From positions 1 through 37,346 of the forward strand of contig JAJTHE010000054.1 of assembly GCA_021298815.1 (NCBI GenBank): DNA of 37,346 nucleotides, in the 5' to 3' direction. The stretch is from Betaproteobacteria bacterium. Lineage in GTDB: Bacteria > Pseudomonadota > Gammaproteobacteria > Burkholderiales > CAIKXV01. The translations under genes were made by a program, and so were the position numbers. Each line of letters begins with the position of its first letter. The stretch's first letter is position 1. Below, in pieces: positions 17,312 to 27,600 of this stretch. The notes under the pieces are model-generated. The model saw only the letters and a list, made by a program, of their open reading frames with translations, did not search any database and was not told the DNA's origin.

Positions 17312-17836
17312 TTAGCGAGGCGGAGTATAGACCACCTGCTGCGGCGCGTCGTAACGGATCTTCCGCGCGAGGTCGGCCGGAAGGTATGGACGCACCGTCA
17401 GCGCGAGCACCTCGAGCGGCTGCGACAGCATTGCATCGCGCCAGCCCCGGTCCTCGGGCAGGCGCGTGAGCCCGGCGAGCAGCACCGCGATCAGCACGAT
17501 CAGCACGCCACGCACCAGTCCGAACGCGAGCCCGAGCACCCGGTCGACGAACCCGAGCCCGACCACCCGCACCAGTTCCACGATCGCCAGCGTGATCACG
17601 ACCATCGCCAGCAGGGTCGCGCCGAACACCAGCAGGAACGCGGCCAGCATGCGCAGGGAATCGTTCGGGATCGCGGCAGGCAGCAGGGGCGCCACCTTGC
17701 CGGCGAACGTGCTGGCTGCGAGGAAGGCCGCCACCCAGGACACCAGCGAAAGCACCTCGCGCACGAAGCCGCGCATCACCGCCAGCAGCGCGGACACGCC
17801 GATCACCAGCAGCACCCCGTAGTCGAACCAGGTCAT
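17312..17836 (-). CDS. cvpA: CvpA family inner-membrane protein
   Basis: 174 residues with about four hydrophobic helices (FDYGVLLVIGVSALLAVMRGF, LSLVSWVAAFLAASTFAG, MLAAFLLVFGATLLAMVVITLA, LGLVRGVLIVLIAVLLAG). MTWFDYGVLLVIGVSAL and the RGFVREVLSLVSW stretch are typical of CvpA, the protein needed for colicin V production in E. coli. Its role is linked to envelope homeostasis but not fully known. It lies between dedD and purF, as in the classic cluster, which supports the name. Confidence 0.93.
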   Translation of the reverse strand: MTWFDYGVLLVIGVSALLAVMRGFVREVLSLVSWVAAFLAASTFAGKVAPLLPAAIPNDSLRMLAAFLLVFGATLLAMVVITLAIVELVRVVGLGFVDRVLGLAFGLVRGVLIVLIAVLLAGLTRLPEDRGWRDAMLSQPLEVLALTVRPYLPADLARKIRYDAPQQVVYTPPR

Positions 17837-17918
17837 GGGCGCCGGCCCCGCTGCATCGCCGGCACCGGGCGCGGGACATGCGCGGTCGTCCGGGCGCTGC
17901 GCATGCCTTCGGGCACGC

Positions 17919-18704
17919 TCAGTAGCGCCTGGGAACCACGATGCCGTCGGTCATGCCCAGGGCCTTGACCCGCTCGTTCGCCTGCTCTGCCGCCTGCCGG
18001 GTCGGGAACGGCCCGGCGCGCACGCGGGTCTTGTCGCCGGTGGGCGTCTTGATCACTTCGGTGTAGGACTTGATGCCGGCCTTCACGAGTTGCGCATGCC
18101 GGTCCTTTGCCCGGTTCACCTCGGAGAAGGCCCCGAGCTGGATCACGAAGTTCTTCGCCTCGGCATCCTTCGGATCGACGGACCTGGCTTCGACCGCCTT
18201 CGTCTCTGCGGCCTTCGCCTCGGCAGCACGGGCGGCGGCGGCCCGAGCCTCGGCTGCCTTGTCCGCCGCGGCCCTGGCGTCCGCCGCCATCGCCGCGGAC
18301 GGTGCCACCGCGTCCGGCGCCGGCCGCGCCGCTCCCGCGAGCTCTATCTTCTGGTCGGCCGGGGTCGCCGAGGACGGTGCCGGCGCGGCCGGACGCGCGG
18401 ATGCCGGCGCGGCCGCGGCATCCGTTGCCGCGGGCGGTGCGCTGCCCACGGTACCGCTCGCCTTTGCCGGCGGCGCCGGCGCGGCGGGCCGGGCTGCCGC
18501 ATCGACCTGCCCCTTCGGCGCGTAGGGCCCGCTGTTGGGCGAGGGGATCTGCACCGCGATGTCGTCGCCGAGCGGTCGCGGCTCGCTGTCGAGCACCATC
18601 GGCAGCGTGACCACCACCAGCGTTGTCAATGCGATCGCGCCGATCAACCGCCGGCGGGCCCGCTTGCGGAGCTTTGTTTCTTCGTCTGACGTGCTGCGTG
18701 CCAT
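17919..18704 (-). CDS. dedD: SPOR-domain cell-division protein (DedD-like)
   Basis: 261 residues. A short basic cytoplasmic start is followed by one membrane helix (about 20-37, RRLIGAIALTTLVVVTLPMV), a long Ala/Pro-rich periplasmic linker (about 70-180) with an AEAKAAE-type helical stretch, and a C-terminal SPOR domain (about 184-258, FVIQLGAFSEVNRAKDRHAQL to RVRAGPFPTRQAAEQANERVK). SPOR domains bind glycan strands stripped of stem peptides at the division septum. The domain plan and its place between folC and cvpA identify it as DedD; FtsN-like proteins share the plan. Confidence 0.9.
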   Translation of the reverse strand: MARSTSDEETKLRKRARRRLIGAIALTTLVVVTLPMVLDSEPRPLGDDIAVQIPSPNSGPYAPKGQVDAAARPAAPAPPAKASGTVGSAPPAATDAAAAPASARPAAPAPSSATPADQKIELAGAARPAPDAVAPSAAMAADARAAADKAAEARAAAARAAEAKAAETKAVEARSVDPKDAEAKNFVIQLGAFSEVNRAKDRHAQLVKAGIKSYTEVIKTPTGDKTRVRAGPFPTRQAAEQANERVKALGMTDGIVVPRRY

Positions 18705-18767
18705 GCCTGTCTGTCTCGACCTAGGATTGAACGCCGCGGGGCGCCCGGACCCGTGGATGCCGGCTGG

Positions 18768-20123
18768 TCAGCGGGCCATGCCGGGCAGCGCAAGCACTTC
18801 GGCCACCGTGTAGAACGACCCGAACACGATGATCCTATCACTTTCGCCTGCGTGCTCCTTTGCCCGCTGCCAGGCCTCGGCGATGCTCGCGCACTCGGTG
18901 GTGGGGTCGAGCGCGGCAGCCCGGGTGAGCGCCGTGCGAAGCGTGGCGAGGTCGGCCGCGCGCACGGCATCGACCGGCGCGATGAACCATTCGTCGATGC
19001 GGTCCTTCACCGCACGCACCACGCCTTCGATGTCCTTGTCGGCGAGCATCGAGAACACCGCGAAGGTGCGCCCGGTACCCTGCAGCCGCGCAAGGCTCGC
19101 ATCGAGCACGGCGGCGGCATGCGGGTTGTGCGCGACGTCGAGCACCACCGTCGGCCGTCCGGGCAGCACCTGGAAGCGTCCCGCGACCTCGGCCGCTAGC
19201 AGGCCGGTGCGCACCGCCTCTGCGCTCACCGGCAACCGGTCGGCGATCTCGTCCAGCGCGGTGATCGCCGCCGATGCGTTGGACAGCTGGTATGCGCCGC
19301 GCAGCGCGGGGAACGGCAGGCCGTATCGCGCCCGCTGCACGGTGCGCGTGCCGGGCGCATCGTCGGCGGCCGTCGGCGCGAAGCGCCGATAGCGCCACTG
19401 TCCGCCGTCCTGCTCGGTGAAGTCGTAGTCGATGCCGGCACGCAGCAGGCGGGCGCCGATCGACGCCGCGTGCGCGACCAGCGGCGCCGGCGCATCGGCG
19501 TCGGCACACACCGCGGCGCGGCCGGCCCGGAAGATGCCGGCCTTCTCGAAGCCGATCTTCTCGCGCGTGTCGCCCAGGTATTCCATGTGGTCGAGCCCGA
19601 TGCTGGTGACCACCGACACGTCGGCGTCGACGATGTTCACCGCATCCAGGCGGCCGCCCAGGCCGACCTCGAGCACCGCGACATCGACCCGGCTGTCGAT
19701 CATCAGCCACAGGGCGGCGAGCGTGCCGAACTCGAAGTAGGTGAGGCCGATCTCCCCGCGCGCCGCCTCGACTGCCTCGAATGCACGGCACAGGTGGTCG
19801 TCGGGTGCGTCATGCCGGGCGATGCGCACGCGCTCGTTGTAGCGCAGCAGGTGCGGCGAGGTGTAGCAGCCGACGCGGTAGCCGGCGCGGTCCAGGATGG
19901 CTTCGAGCATCGCGCAGGTCGAGCCCTTGCCGTTGGTGCCACCGACGGTGATCACCGGGAAACCGGGCGAACCGCCGGGACCGGGCGGGTTCATCCTGCG
20001 CCAGGCCTCGGCCACCCGGTCCAGCGTCAGCTCTATGGTGACCGGATGCTGGTTCGAGATGTAGTCGAGCCAGTCGTCCAGGCTGCGCCGGACGGCCAGG
20101 CCGGGACCGGGGACGCCGCTCAC
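18768..20123 (-). CDS. folC: Bifunctional folylpolyglutamate/dihydrofolate synthase
   Basis: 451 residues from GTG at 20123, whose first bases overlap the accD stop (GTGA), a classic coupled junction. The frame is open further upstream but that is shadow over accD. The Mur-ligase-like P-loop is [10 protein letters not shown] (61-69); other marks are [55 protein letters not shown] and [10 protein letters not shown]. The enzyme adds glutamate to dihydropteroate and to folates in the cytoplasm. It precedes dedD by 63 bases. Confidence 0.96.
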   Translation of the reverse strand: MSGVPGPGLAVRRSLDDWLDYISNQHPVTIELTLDRVAEAWRRMNPPGPGGSPGFPVITVGGTNGKGSTCAMLEAILDRAGYRVGCYTSPHLLRYNERVRIARHDAPDDHLCRAFEAVEAARGEIGLTYFEFGTLAALWLMIDSRVDVAVLEVGLGGRLDAVNIVDADVSVVTSIGLDHMEYLGDTREKIGFEKAGIFRAGRAAVCADADAPAPLVAHAASIGARLLRAGIDYDFTEQDGGQWRYRRFAPTAADDAPGTRTVQRARYGLPFPALRGAYQLSNASAAITALDEIADRLPVSAEAVRTGLLAAEVAGRFQVLPGRPTVVLDVAHNPHAAAVLDASLARLQGTGRTFAVFSMLADKDIEGVVRAVKDRIDEWFIAPVDAVRAADLATLRTALTRAAALDPTTECASIAEAWQRAKEHAGESDRIIVFGSFYTVAEVLALPGMAR

Positions 20124-21004
20124 TTCGCGGATCGGACCTGCGCGGGCTGCGGCTGCCGGGACAGCAGGGCCAGCAGCGACGCAAGCCGGTCGCGCATCTC
20201 GCGCCGGTCGACGATCATGTCGATCGCACCGTGCTCGAGCAGGAACTCGGCGCGCTGGAAGCCCTCGGGGAGCGTCTCGCGCACCGTCTGCTCGATCACG
20301 CGCGGGCCGGCGAAACCCACCAGCGCGCCTGGTTCCGCGATCACCACGTCGCCGATCATCGCGAAGCTCGCCGAGACCCCGCCCATCGTGGGGTCGGTGA
20401 GCACCGAGATGAACGGCAGCCGCTCGCTCGCGAGCAGGGTCAGCGCCGCGCAGCACTTGGACATCTGCACCAGCGACAACACGCCTTCCTGCATGCGCGC
20501 ACCACCCGAGGCAGCGATGCAGACAAACGGCATGCGCTGCTCGATCGCGGTGCGCACGCCGCGCGCGAAACGTTCGCCGACCACCGAACCCATAGACCCG
20601 CCGAGGAAGCGGAACTCGAACGCCGCCACCACCACCGGCGCCGAATGGATGCTACCCTGCATCACCACCAGCGCGTCGTCCTCTCCGGTGTCGCGCGTGG
20701 CGGCAGCCAGCCGATCGACGTACTTCTTCGTGTCCTTGAACTTCAGGCTGTCGACTGGCCGTACCTCGGCGCCGATCTCGTAGCGGCCTTCCGGATCGAG
20801 CAGCATGTCGAGCCGCTCGCGCGCGCCGATGCGGTTGTGGCAGCCGCAACCCGGGCACACCTGCAGGTTGTTGTCGAGGTCGGTGCGATAGAGCACCGTC
20901 TCGCAACCGTCGCACTTGGTCCAGAGCCCCTCGGGCACGCTCTTGCGCGGCGCGCCCTCGTCGCGCCTGATCTTCGGCGGCAGCAGCTTCTGCAGCCAGC
21001 TCAT
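20120..21004 (-). CDS. accD: Acetyl-CoA carboxylase carboxyltransferase subunit beta
   Basis: 294 residues. It pairs with AccA to transfer the carboxyl group from biotin to acetyl-CoA, the first step of fatty acid synthesis. The zinc ribbon Cys are C31, C34, C50 and C53. The crotonase-fold carboxyltransferase core has [40 protein letters not shown] and [18 protein letters not shown]. The start [12 protein letters not shown] is typical. It follows trpA by six bases and overlaps folC by four. Confidence 0.97.
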   Translation of the reverse strand: MSWLQKLLPPKIRRDEGAPRKSVPEGLWTKCDGCETVLYRTDLDNNLQVCPGCGCHNRIGARERLDMLLDPEGRYEIGAEVRPVDSLKFKDTKKYVDRLAAATRDTGEDDALVVMQGSIHSAPVVVAAFEFRFLGGSMGSVVGERFARGVRTAIEQRMPFVCIAASGGARMQEGVLSLVQMSKCCAALTLLASERLPFISVLTDPTMGGVSASFAMIGDVVIAEPGALVGFAGPRVIEQTVRETLPEGFQRAEFLLEHGAIDMIVDRREMRDRLASLLALLSRQPQPAQVRSAK

Positions 21005-21010
21005 GCCGGC

Positions 21011-21823
21011 TCAGCCCTTCCGCGCGACGGCATCGATCGCCTGCCGGATGCCGCGCACGAACACGCCGACGTTCGCCGCTTCGCTGCCCGGCGCCGAGCC
21101 TTCGATCTCCTCGACGATACGGCTGCCGATCACCACCGCGTCGGCGACCTTCGCGATGCCGGCGGCGCTCTGCGCATCGCGGATGCCGAAGCCCACGCCG
21201 ATCGGCACGGTCAGGTGCTGGCGCAGCACCGCCATGCGCGCGGACACGTCCCCGACCTGCAGGTGCTTCGCCCCGGTGACACCGGTCAGCGACACGTAGT
21301 AGACATAGCCGCGCGCGAGCTTCGCGATCTCGGCGATGCGCGCATCGGTGGTCGTCGGTGACAGCAGGTAGATCGGGTCGAGGCCCGCGCCGGCCAGCCG
21401 GTCGACGAAGCCGCGCGACTCCTCAGGCGGCAGGTCGACCAGCAGCACGCCGTCGACGCCGGCGGCCGCGGCCCGGCTGGCGAAGGTGTCGTAGCCCATC
21501 GCCTCGACCGGGTTGGCATAGCCCATCAGCACCACCGGGGTATCGGCGTCGTGCGTACGGAAGGTCGCCACCACGTCGAGGATGCGGCGCAGCGTGGTGC
21601 CGCGCGCGAGCGCACGTTCGCTCGCCCGCTGGATGGTCGGCCCGTCGGCCTGCGGATCGGAGAACGGCACACCCAGTTCGATCACGTCGGCACCGGCGGC
21701 AGCCAGTTCGTGCATCAGCGCGAGGGTCACGTCCAGCGACGGGTCGCCGGCCGTGATGTAGGGGATCAGCGCGGCGCGTCCCTCGCCCTTCAGGTCCTCG
21801 AAACGTCCCTGTATGCGCGACAT
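21011..21823 (-). CDS. trpA: Tryptophan synthase alpha subunit
   Basis: 270 residues. It cleaves indole-3-glycerol phosphate to indole, which is channelled to TrpB. The catalytic pair falls at E49 (VIELGVPFSDP) and D60 (ADGPTIQ), the same numbers as in E. coli. LLVDLPPEES and YVSLTGVTGAK are conserved, as is the phosphate site near VGFGIRDAQSA. The ATG overlaps the trpB stop by one base (TGATG), as expected for subunits of one complex. Confidence 0.97.
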   Translation of the reverse strand: MSRIQGRFEDLKGEGRAALIPYITAGDPSLDVTLALMHELAAAGADVIELGVPFSDPQADGPTIQRASERALARGTTLRRILDVVATFRTHDADTPVVLMGYANPVEAMGYDTFASRAAAAGVDGVLLVDLPPEESRGFVDRLAGAGLDPIYLLSPTTTDARIAEIAKLARGYVYYVSLTGVTGAKHLQVGDVSARMAVLRQHLTVPIGVGFGIRDAQSAAGIAKVADAVVIGSRIVEEIEGSAPGSEAANVGVFVRGIRQAIDAVARKG

Positions 21824-23016
21824 CAGAGCGTGATCCCGGCGATGCCCGCCACGGTGTTGATGTCCTTGTCGCCGCGGCCGGACAGGTTGACCAGCAGCAC
21901 CTGATCGCTGCGCATCGACGGCGCCATCTTGGCGGCCTGTGCCAGCGCATGCGCCGACTCGAGCGCCGGGATGATGCCCTCAAGCCTGCAGCAGAGGTGG
22001 AACGCCTCGAGGGCCTCGTCGTCGTCGATCGCGACATACTCGGCCCGGCCGAGGTCTTTCAGCCAGGAATGCTCCGGCCCGACGCCCGGGTAGTCGAGGC
22101 CGGCGGACACCGAGTGGGTGTCCATGATCTGCCCGTCCTCGTTCTGCATCAGGTAGGTGCGGGTGCCGTGGAGCACGCCCGGGCGCCCCGCCGACAGCGG
22201 CGCGGCATGCTTGCCGGTGGCCACGCCGGACCCGCCCGCCTCGACGCCGATCAGGCGCACACCCTCGACATCGATGTACGGGTGGAAGATGCCCATCGCG
22301 TTCGACCCGCCGCCGACGCAGGCGATGCAGGCGTCCGGATGGCGCCCGACCAGCTCGGGCATCTGCCACAGGCATTCGTGGCCGACCACGGCGTTGAAGT
22401 CGCGCACCATCATCGGATACGGGTGCGGACCTGCCACGCTGCCGATGATGTAGAAGGTGTCCTCGACGTTGGTGACCCAGTCGCGCATCGCCTCGTTAAG
22501 CGCGTCCTTCAGGGTCTTCGAGCCGCTCTCGACCGGCACCACCTCGGCACCCAGCAGCTTCATGCGGAACACGTTCGGCGACTGCCGCTTCACGTCTTCC
22601 GAGCCCATGTAGACGGTGCACTTCATGCCGAAGCGGGCGGCCACGGTGGCGGTGGCCACGCCGTGCTGCCCGGCGCCGGTCTCGGCGATCACGCGCGGCT
22701 TGCCGATCTTGCGCGCGAGCAGCGCCTGCCCCATCGTGTTGTTGATCTTGTGCGCGCCGGTATGGTTGAGGTCTTCGCGCTTCAGGTAGACCTGCGCGCC
22801 GCCGAAGTGTTCCGACCAGCGCTTCGCGTGGTAGATCGGGCTGGGACGGCCGACGTAGTGCTTAAGCTCGCGCGCGAGTTCCGCCATGAACTCGGGGTCG
22901 TCGCGGTACTTCAGGTAGCACTCGTTCAGTTCATCGAGCGCATGCATCAGCGTCTCGGCCACGAACACGCCGCCATAGGGGCCGAAGTGGCCGCGCTCGT
23001 CGGGCAGGTCATACAT
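21823..23016 (-). CDS. trpB: Tryptophan synthase beta subunit
   Basis: 397 residues from ATG at 23016. A strong AGGAGG lies 12 bases upstream of this ATG, and six bases upstream of an in-frame TTG at 23022, so TTG initiation adding two residues is possible. The PLP lysine is K90 in [11 protein letters not shown]; the PLP phosphate loop is [24 protein letters not shown] and GPEHSWLKD are further signatures. It condenses indole with serine to tryptophan. The start overlaps the trpF end by eight bases. Confidence 0.97.
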   Translation of the reverse strand: MYDLPDERGHFGPYGGVFVAETLMHALDELNECYLKYRDDPEFMAELARELKHYVGRPSPIYHAKRWSEHFGGAQVYLKREDLNHTGAHKINNTMGQALLARKIGKPRVIAETGAGQHGVATATVAARFGMKCTVYMGSEDVKRQSPNVFRMKLLGAEVVPVESGSKTLKDALNEAMRDWVTNVEDTFYIIGSVAGPHPYPMMVRDFNAVVGHECLWQMPELVGRHPDACIACVGGGSNAMGIFHPYIDVEGVRLIGVEAGGSGVATGKHAAPLSAGRPGVLHGTRTYLMQNEDGQIMDTHSVSAGLDYPGVGPEHSWLKDLGRAEYVAIDDDEALEAFHLCCRLEGIIPALESAHALAQAAKMAPSMRSDQVLLVNLSGRGDKDINTVAGIAGITL

Positions 23017-23662
23017 CTGCAAGGTGAACCTCCTCAATGAACTGCTCGATCAGGCGGGGATCCTTGATCCCCTTCTGCCCGGTACTGTGTTCGACGCCGC
23101 TCGATACATCGACCGCCCATGGCCGCACCTGCCGCACCGCGTCGCGGACGTTCGATGGCGTCAGACCGCCGGAGAGGATCACCTCGCCGCGCAACGACCC
23201 GGGGATCAGCGACCAGTCGAACGACTGGCCAGTACCACCGTGCACGCCGGGGACGAACGCATCGACCAGCAACCCCCGCGCAAGCGGTCTGTACTGCATC
23301 GTCCGACCGTTGGATTGTAGCAAATCGACCCCGGGCCGAACCCGTACCGCCTGCACGAACGGTTTGTCGAACTGAGCGCAGAACGCAGGCGTTTCGCCGC
23401 CATGGAACTGCAGCAGGTCGAGCGGGACGGCGGCCAGCACCGCGCGCACCTCCTCTGCCGGCGCGTCGACGAACAGGCCGACCGACATCACGTAGGGCGG
23501 CAGGCTGCCCGCGATCGCCGCGGCCTGGCCGATGCCCACGTGGCGCGGGCTCGGACCGTAGAACACCAGGCCGATCGCATCCGCGCCGGCCGCGGCGGCC
23601 ACCCGCGCATCGTCGACGGACCGGATGCCGCAGATCTTCACGCGCGTGCGCCGCAGACTCAT
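23009..23662 (-). CDS. trpF: Phosphoribosylanthranilate isomerase
   Basis: 217 residues from ATG at 23662, which overlaps the truA stop (ATGA). It converts phosphoribosylanthranilate to the ribulose form (CdRP) in tryptophan synthesis. TIM-barrel marks are [13 protein letters not shown] (catalytic C11), [42 protein letters not shown] (catalytic Asp), [11 protein letters not shown] and [15 protein letters not shown]. Upstream open frame is shadow over truA. Confidence 0.96.
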   Translation of the reverse strand: MSLRRTRVKICGIRSVDDARVAAAAGADAIGLVFYGPSPRHVGIGQAAAIAGSLPPYVMSVGLFVDAPAEEVRAVLAAVPLDLLQFHGGETPAFCAQFDKPFVQAVRVRPGVDLLQSNGRTMQYRPLARGLLVDAFVPGVHGGTGQSFDWSLIPGSLRGEVILSGGLTPSNVRDAVRQVRPWAVDVSSGVEHSTGQKGIKDPRLIEQFIEEVHLADV

Positions 23663-24498
23663 GCCGCGGCCCCTGCATGGACAGCGGGCAGCGGCGGATC
23701 GGCCGGCACCGGGGACGCCAGCGCGATCGAAGCCCGCGGGCCGGGCAGCGCGGGCGCGCGCCCGGGTGCATAGCCGACCTCCGCGAGGTAGAGCCCTGCC
23801 GGGGAGAAGGTGGGCGCGGCGCGCGTGCGGTCGCGCGCACCGAGCAGATGGCCGAGCCATCCGGGCGCTTCGCGGCCACGACCGATGCGCACGACGCTGC
23901 CGACGATGCTGCGGAGCAGGTGGTGCAGGAAGCCGTTGGCACGGAATTCGAACGTGAACAGCCCGCCCTGCTGTGCCACGGTCGCGCGGTACATCTGCCG
24001 CACCGGCGAGCGCGCCTGGCACCCGGCGGCCCGGAACGCGCTGAAATCGTGCTCGCCCTCCAGCGCGTGCAGCGCCTCGCGCATGGGCTCGAGCGCGAGC
24101 CGTTCATGGTGCCACCCGACGATGCCCGCGAGCTGGGCCGGACGCACCGGGTCGCTGAGCAGCACGTAGCGATAGCAGCGAGACACGGCATCGAAGCGGG
24201 CGTGGAAGTCGTCTGGCACAGCGGCAGCGCCGACCACCGCGACCGCGTCTGGCAGCAGCGCGTTGACCCCGCGCACCCAGGCCTGCAGCGGACGCACGGT
24301 CGGCGCATCGAAATGCACCACCTGCATCAGCGCATGGACGCCGGTGTCGGTGCGCCCGGCGCAGATGGTGGACACCGGCGCGGCGGCGATGCCGGCCAGG
24401 GCGCGTTCGAGCGCATCCTGCACCGAATCGCCGGAGGGCTGGCTCTGCCAGCCGCAGAACGGGCCGCCGTTGTATTCGAGCTGTAGGGCGATGCGCAT
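23659..24498 (-). CDS. truA: tRNA pseudouridine(38-40) synthase
   Basis: 279 residues. It isomerises uridines 38-40 in the tRNA anticodon stem. The catalytic aspartate is D51 in CAGRTDTGVHA; other marks are YNGGPFCGWQSQP, FHARFDAVSRCYRY and EFRANGFLHHLLRSIVG. The last 30 or so residues are Ala/Pro-rich and probably not part of the fold. It lies between fimV and trpF, a conserved order. Confidence 0.96.
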   Translation of the reverse strand: MRIALQLEYNGGPFCGWQSQPSGDSVQDALERALAGIAAAPVSTICAGRTDTGVHALMQVVHFDAPTVRPLQAWVRGVNALLPDAVAVVGAAAVPDDFHARFDAVSRCYRYVLLSDPVRPAQLAGIVGWHHERLALEPMREALHALEGEHDFSAFRAAGCQARSPVRQMYRATVAQQGGLFTFEFRANGFLHHLLRSIVGSVVRIGRGREAPGWLGHLLGARDRTRAAPTFSPAGLYLAEVGYAPGRAPALPGPRASIALASPVPADPPLPAVHAGAAA

Positions 24499-24532
24499 CA
24501 GGCGAGGATAGCGCCAAAGCAGCCGGCGGTTG

Positions 24533-24557
24533 CGCAGCGGGGCGTGTGCCCGCTGCG
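24533..24557 (-). terminator. Nine-bp perfect hairpin between fimV and truA
   Basis: CGCAGCGGG (24533-24541) and CCCGCTGCG (24549-24557) around a seven-base loop, in the 107-base gap after fimV and before truA. There is no T-run, so it is not a standard intrinsic terminator; it may partly end fimV transcription or protect mRNA ends. Confidence 0.35.
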
Positions 24558-24605
24558 GGTCTATCGGGCGCCCGGGCGGGGGGGCCGGCCTCGCTCAGTC
24601 CCGGA

Positions 24606-27600
24606 TCAGCCCAGGCGGGCGAGCATCGTCTCGGCGTCGGCCTTCTGCTGCTCGTCGCCTTCGGCAATCACCTCGCGCAGGATCTCGCGCGCACCGTCCT
24701 TGTCGCCCATCTCTTCATAGGCCTTGGCAAGGTCGTATTTGGTGTTGACGTCGTTCCAGTGCTCGTCCTTGTTCGGATTGCGACCGTCGATGCTCGTCTC
24801 GCCGAGGTCCAGGTCGACGCGCGGGAGCGTCGTTTCCTGCCAGTTCTGCGGCAGGCCTGCCGGGTGCGTCATGTCGAAGGTGACCAGTTCGCCCGGGCTG
24901 GCCATGATCATCGTGTCCTGGCCCAGCGGCGGCATGGTACGCTGGCCGCTGCCGGCGGCCGGCTCGGCATCCGCCGCCTCGGCACGCGCAGCCTCCAGCT
25001 TGAAGTCGAGGATGCTGCCGGTAGGCGGGCCGGAGTCCAGCAGGACATTGGTCGCCTGCGACTGGAACAGCGGATCGGGCATATCCGAAGGTGTATTGCC
25101 CGGGACCGACTGAACGACCGGCTCGAACGTGAGGTCGGCCTCTGCGGTGGACGTCGCGTCGGGTGGCGGTTCCAGAGGGAGGTCTGGGAGTTCGGGCACC
25201 GACGCTGCCTCGGGCGAACCGAAGTCGAGCGTGAAATCCATGTCGGTGGCGGTCATGGCCGCCTTGCCGTCGCCGGCCCCGCCGATGTTGACGAACTCGC
25301 CGTCGCCGCCGGTGGACGTGGTCGTACCGCCGGGCGCGGCCGGTTCGAAGTCGAAGTCCACCGAGGTCGGTGCCTCGGCCGGCTTCAGGTCTTCGACCGT
25401 CAGGATCTGGGTCTTCTCGGTATCGATCGCGCGGACTGCGGCCTTTGCGGCCGCGGCCGCGGCTGCGGCCGCGGCAGCCGCAGCGGCCCCGGCAGCACCG
25501 CCGGCGATCGTGGACAGGTTCCTGTCCCCGCTTCCGCCGGACTGCCGCGCCGCATAGAGCGGATTCGAAGGGTCGATGGACGCACCCATGCTGGCGGCCT
25601 GCGCCCAGACCTCGCCTTCGCCTCCAGTCGACGCATACAGCTGCTTCGCGACCGTCTCGAACGCGGCAGCATCGCCGCGCTTCATGTAGATGCCCAGAAG
25701 CTTGATATGCAGCTGGTGCCGCGACGGCGTCTTGGCAATCGCCTCGCGCAGGATTTCCTCGGCCTGGTTCTCGCGGCCGTAGGTCAGGTACACCTCGGCT
25801 TCGGCCAGCGGATCGACTTCCTCGATGCCAGCCTTGGTGGCCAGCATCGGCTCGACCAGGGAATCCGTCGGCAAGGACGGCGGCCGCATCTTCGGCTCGG
25901 CGGCAGGCGTGGCGACCGGTGCCTCCTTGGCCTTGGCCTTGGCCTTCGATTCCGCCGGACCCTTGCGACGCCGTGCGACCAGGGCGCCAATGCCGAGCAG
26001 GGCAACCAGTCCAAGTGCGAGTTCGGTCATGTACCGGGTGACGAACGCGATGGCCTGATCCATGAAGCTCGGGGGCGGCGGCGGGGGCGGCGGCGGGGCC
26101 GGCACGGGCTTCGGCTTGGCGACCTCGACGGGCGGGGCGACCGGCTCGGGCTTCGCTTCCGGCACGGCCGGCTCCGGCTTGGGCTCGGGCGCGACCGGCT
26201 CGGGTTTGGCCTCGGGGACCACCGGCGCGGGCTTCGGCTCGGGCTTGGACTCGGCCTTGGCCGGTTCCGGCTTGGCCGGCTCGGGCTTGGCCGGCTCGGG
26301 CTTGACCGGCTCGGGCTTCTTCGCGGGCTCGGCAGCCTTAGCAGGCTCGGCCTTCTTCGCGGGTTCGGCGGCCTTCGGCGGCTCGGCCTTGGCGAGCTTC
26401 TGCAGGTCGGCGAGCTGCTTGCTCTGGATGTCGAGCAGTCGCTGGGCGTCCTTCAGCATCTTCTCGAGCGACGCCACGCGTTCGTTGGCCTCGCGCAGCG
26501 CCTTCGCGCGCGCGGTGGCGTCTTCTTCCTTCGCCGCCTGCGCGGCCTTCGGGTCGCGGCCGCCCGCCTTCGACGGATCGCCCTTGGACACGCGCAGCAC
26601 GTCTGAACCGGGCGCCGAGGCCGGCGCCTTCTCTTCCACCCGGGTGGCGATGCGACCCGACGCGGCAGGCCCCCCATCGGCAGCCACCGGCGGCGCATCC
26701 TGCACCGCGGCGGCGACACGCTGGCGGAAGGCGTTGAAGTCCGCAGCCTGGGCACGCACTTCGCGCGCGGCTTCGCCGGTCGCGGTCGCACCGGCCGCCG
26801 CCGCATCCGGCACGCGCAGCACCGCGCCGGTACGCAGCCGGTTCATGTTGTTGCCGTCGAACGCACCCTTGTTCTCGCGATACAGCGAGACCAGCATCTG
26901 GTCCAGTGACACGCCGGCCGGCCGGACCGATTCGGCGATCTTGCCCAGCGTCTCGCCGCGGCGGACCGGGCCGTACTCGCTGCCACCGGCGGTGGCGGCG
27001 GGCGCCTCGGCGGCAGGGGCCGCCGTCGCACGCGTTGCACGCGGCGCCGGCTTCTCGGCTGCTGCACGTGCGGCGGGCGCAGGCTTCTCGGCAGCGGGCG
27101 GCGCCGCGGACGCGGCGGACGCGGCGGGTGCGACCGCCGGCGCGACCGGCGCGAGCGGTGCTGCGACGACCGGACGCGGATCGACCACGACCGGCTTGGT
27201 GGCCGCCGACGGCGCCACCGGCGGTGCGACGACGTCGGCCGCGGTGAATCCGGGCGGATCGATCAGGGAGGTGTATTCGCGCATCAGCCGACCGGAAGAC
27301 CACACCAGTTCGACCAGCAGTTCGATGAACGGGTCGTTGACCGCGCGCGGCGTAGTCGCGCGCACGATCAGCGACCCGTCGCGGCGCTGTTCGATCGCCA
27401 CACGTACCGAGGCGACGAACGCCGAATATTCCAGGTTAGCCCGGCGATAGGCATCAGCGTTAGCGATGCGTACCTGCATCGTCGACAACTCGTCCTTCGT
27501 CGCGTTCAGCTCGATTTCAGCGTTAAGCGGCTGACCAAGCGCGGAGAGCACGGTCATGCGCCCCAGGCCAGCAGCATCGGCCGCCGCGGGCAGGAAGACC

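Noticed and set aside
15665..17968. Open frame of 767 codons opposite purF and cvpA
   Set aside because: No recognisable domain, and purF and cvpA are unmistakable on the other strand.
24546..26606. Long plus-strand frame with Leu-Gly-Arg repeats
   Set aside because: The apparent repeat protein is the reverse complement of the Lys-Pro-Glu repeats of fimV.
26062..27450. Second plus-strand frame opposite fimV, Gly/Ser/Ala-rich
   Set aside because: Low-complexity antisense of the fimV linker; no ribosome site or motif.
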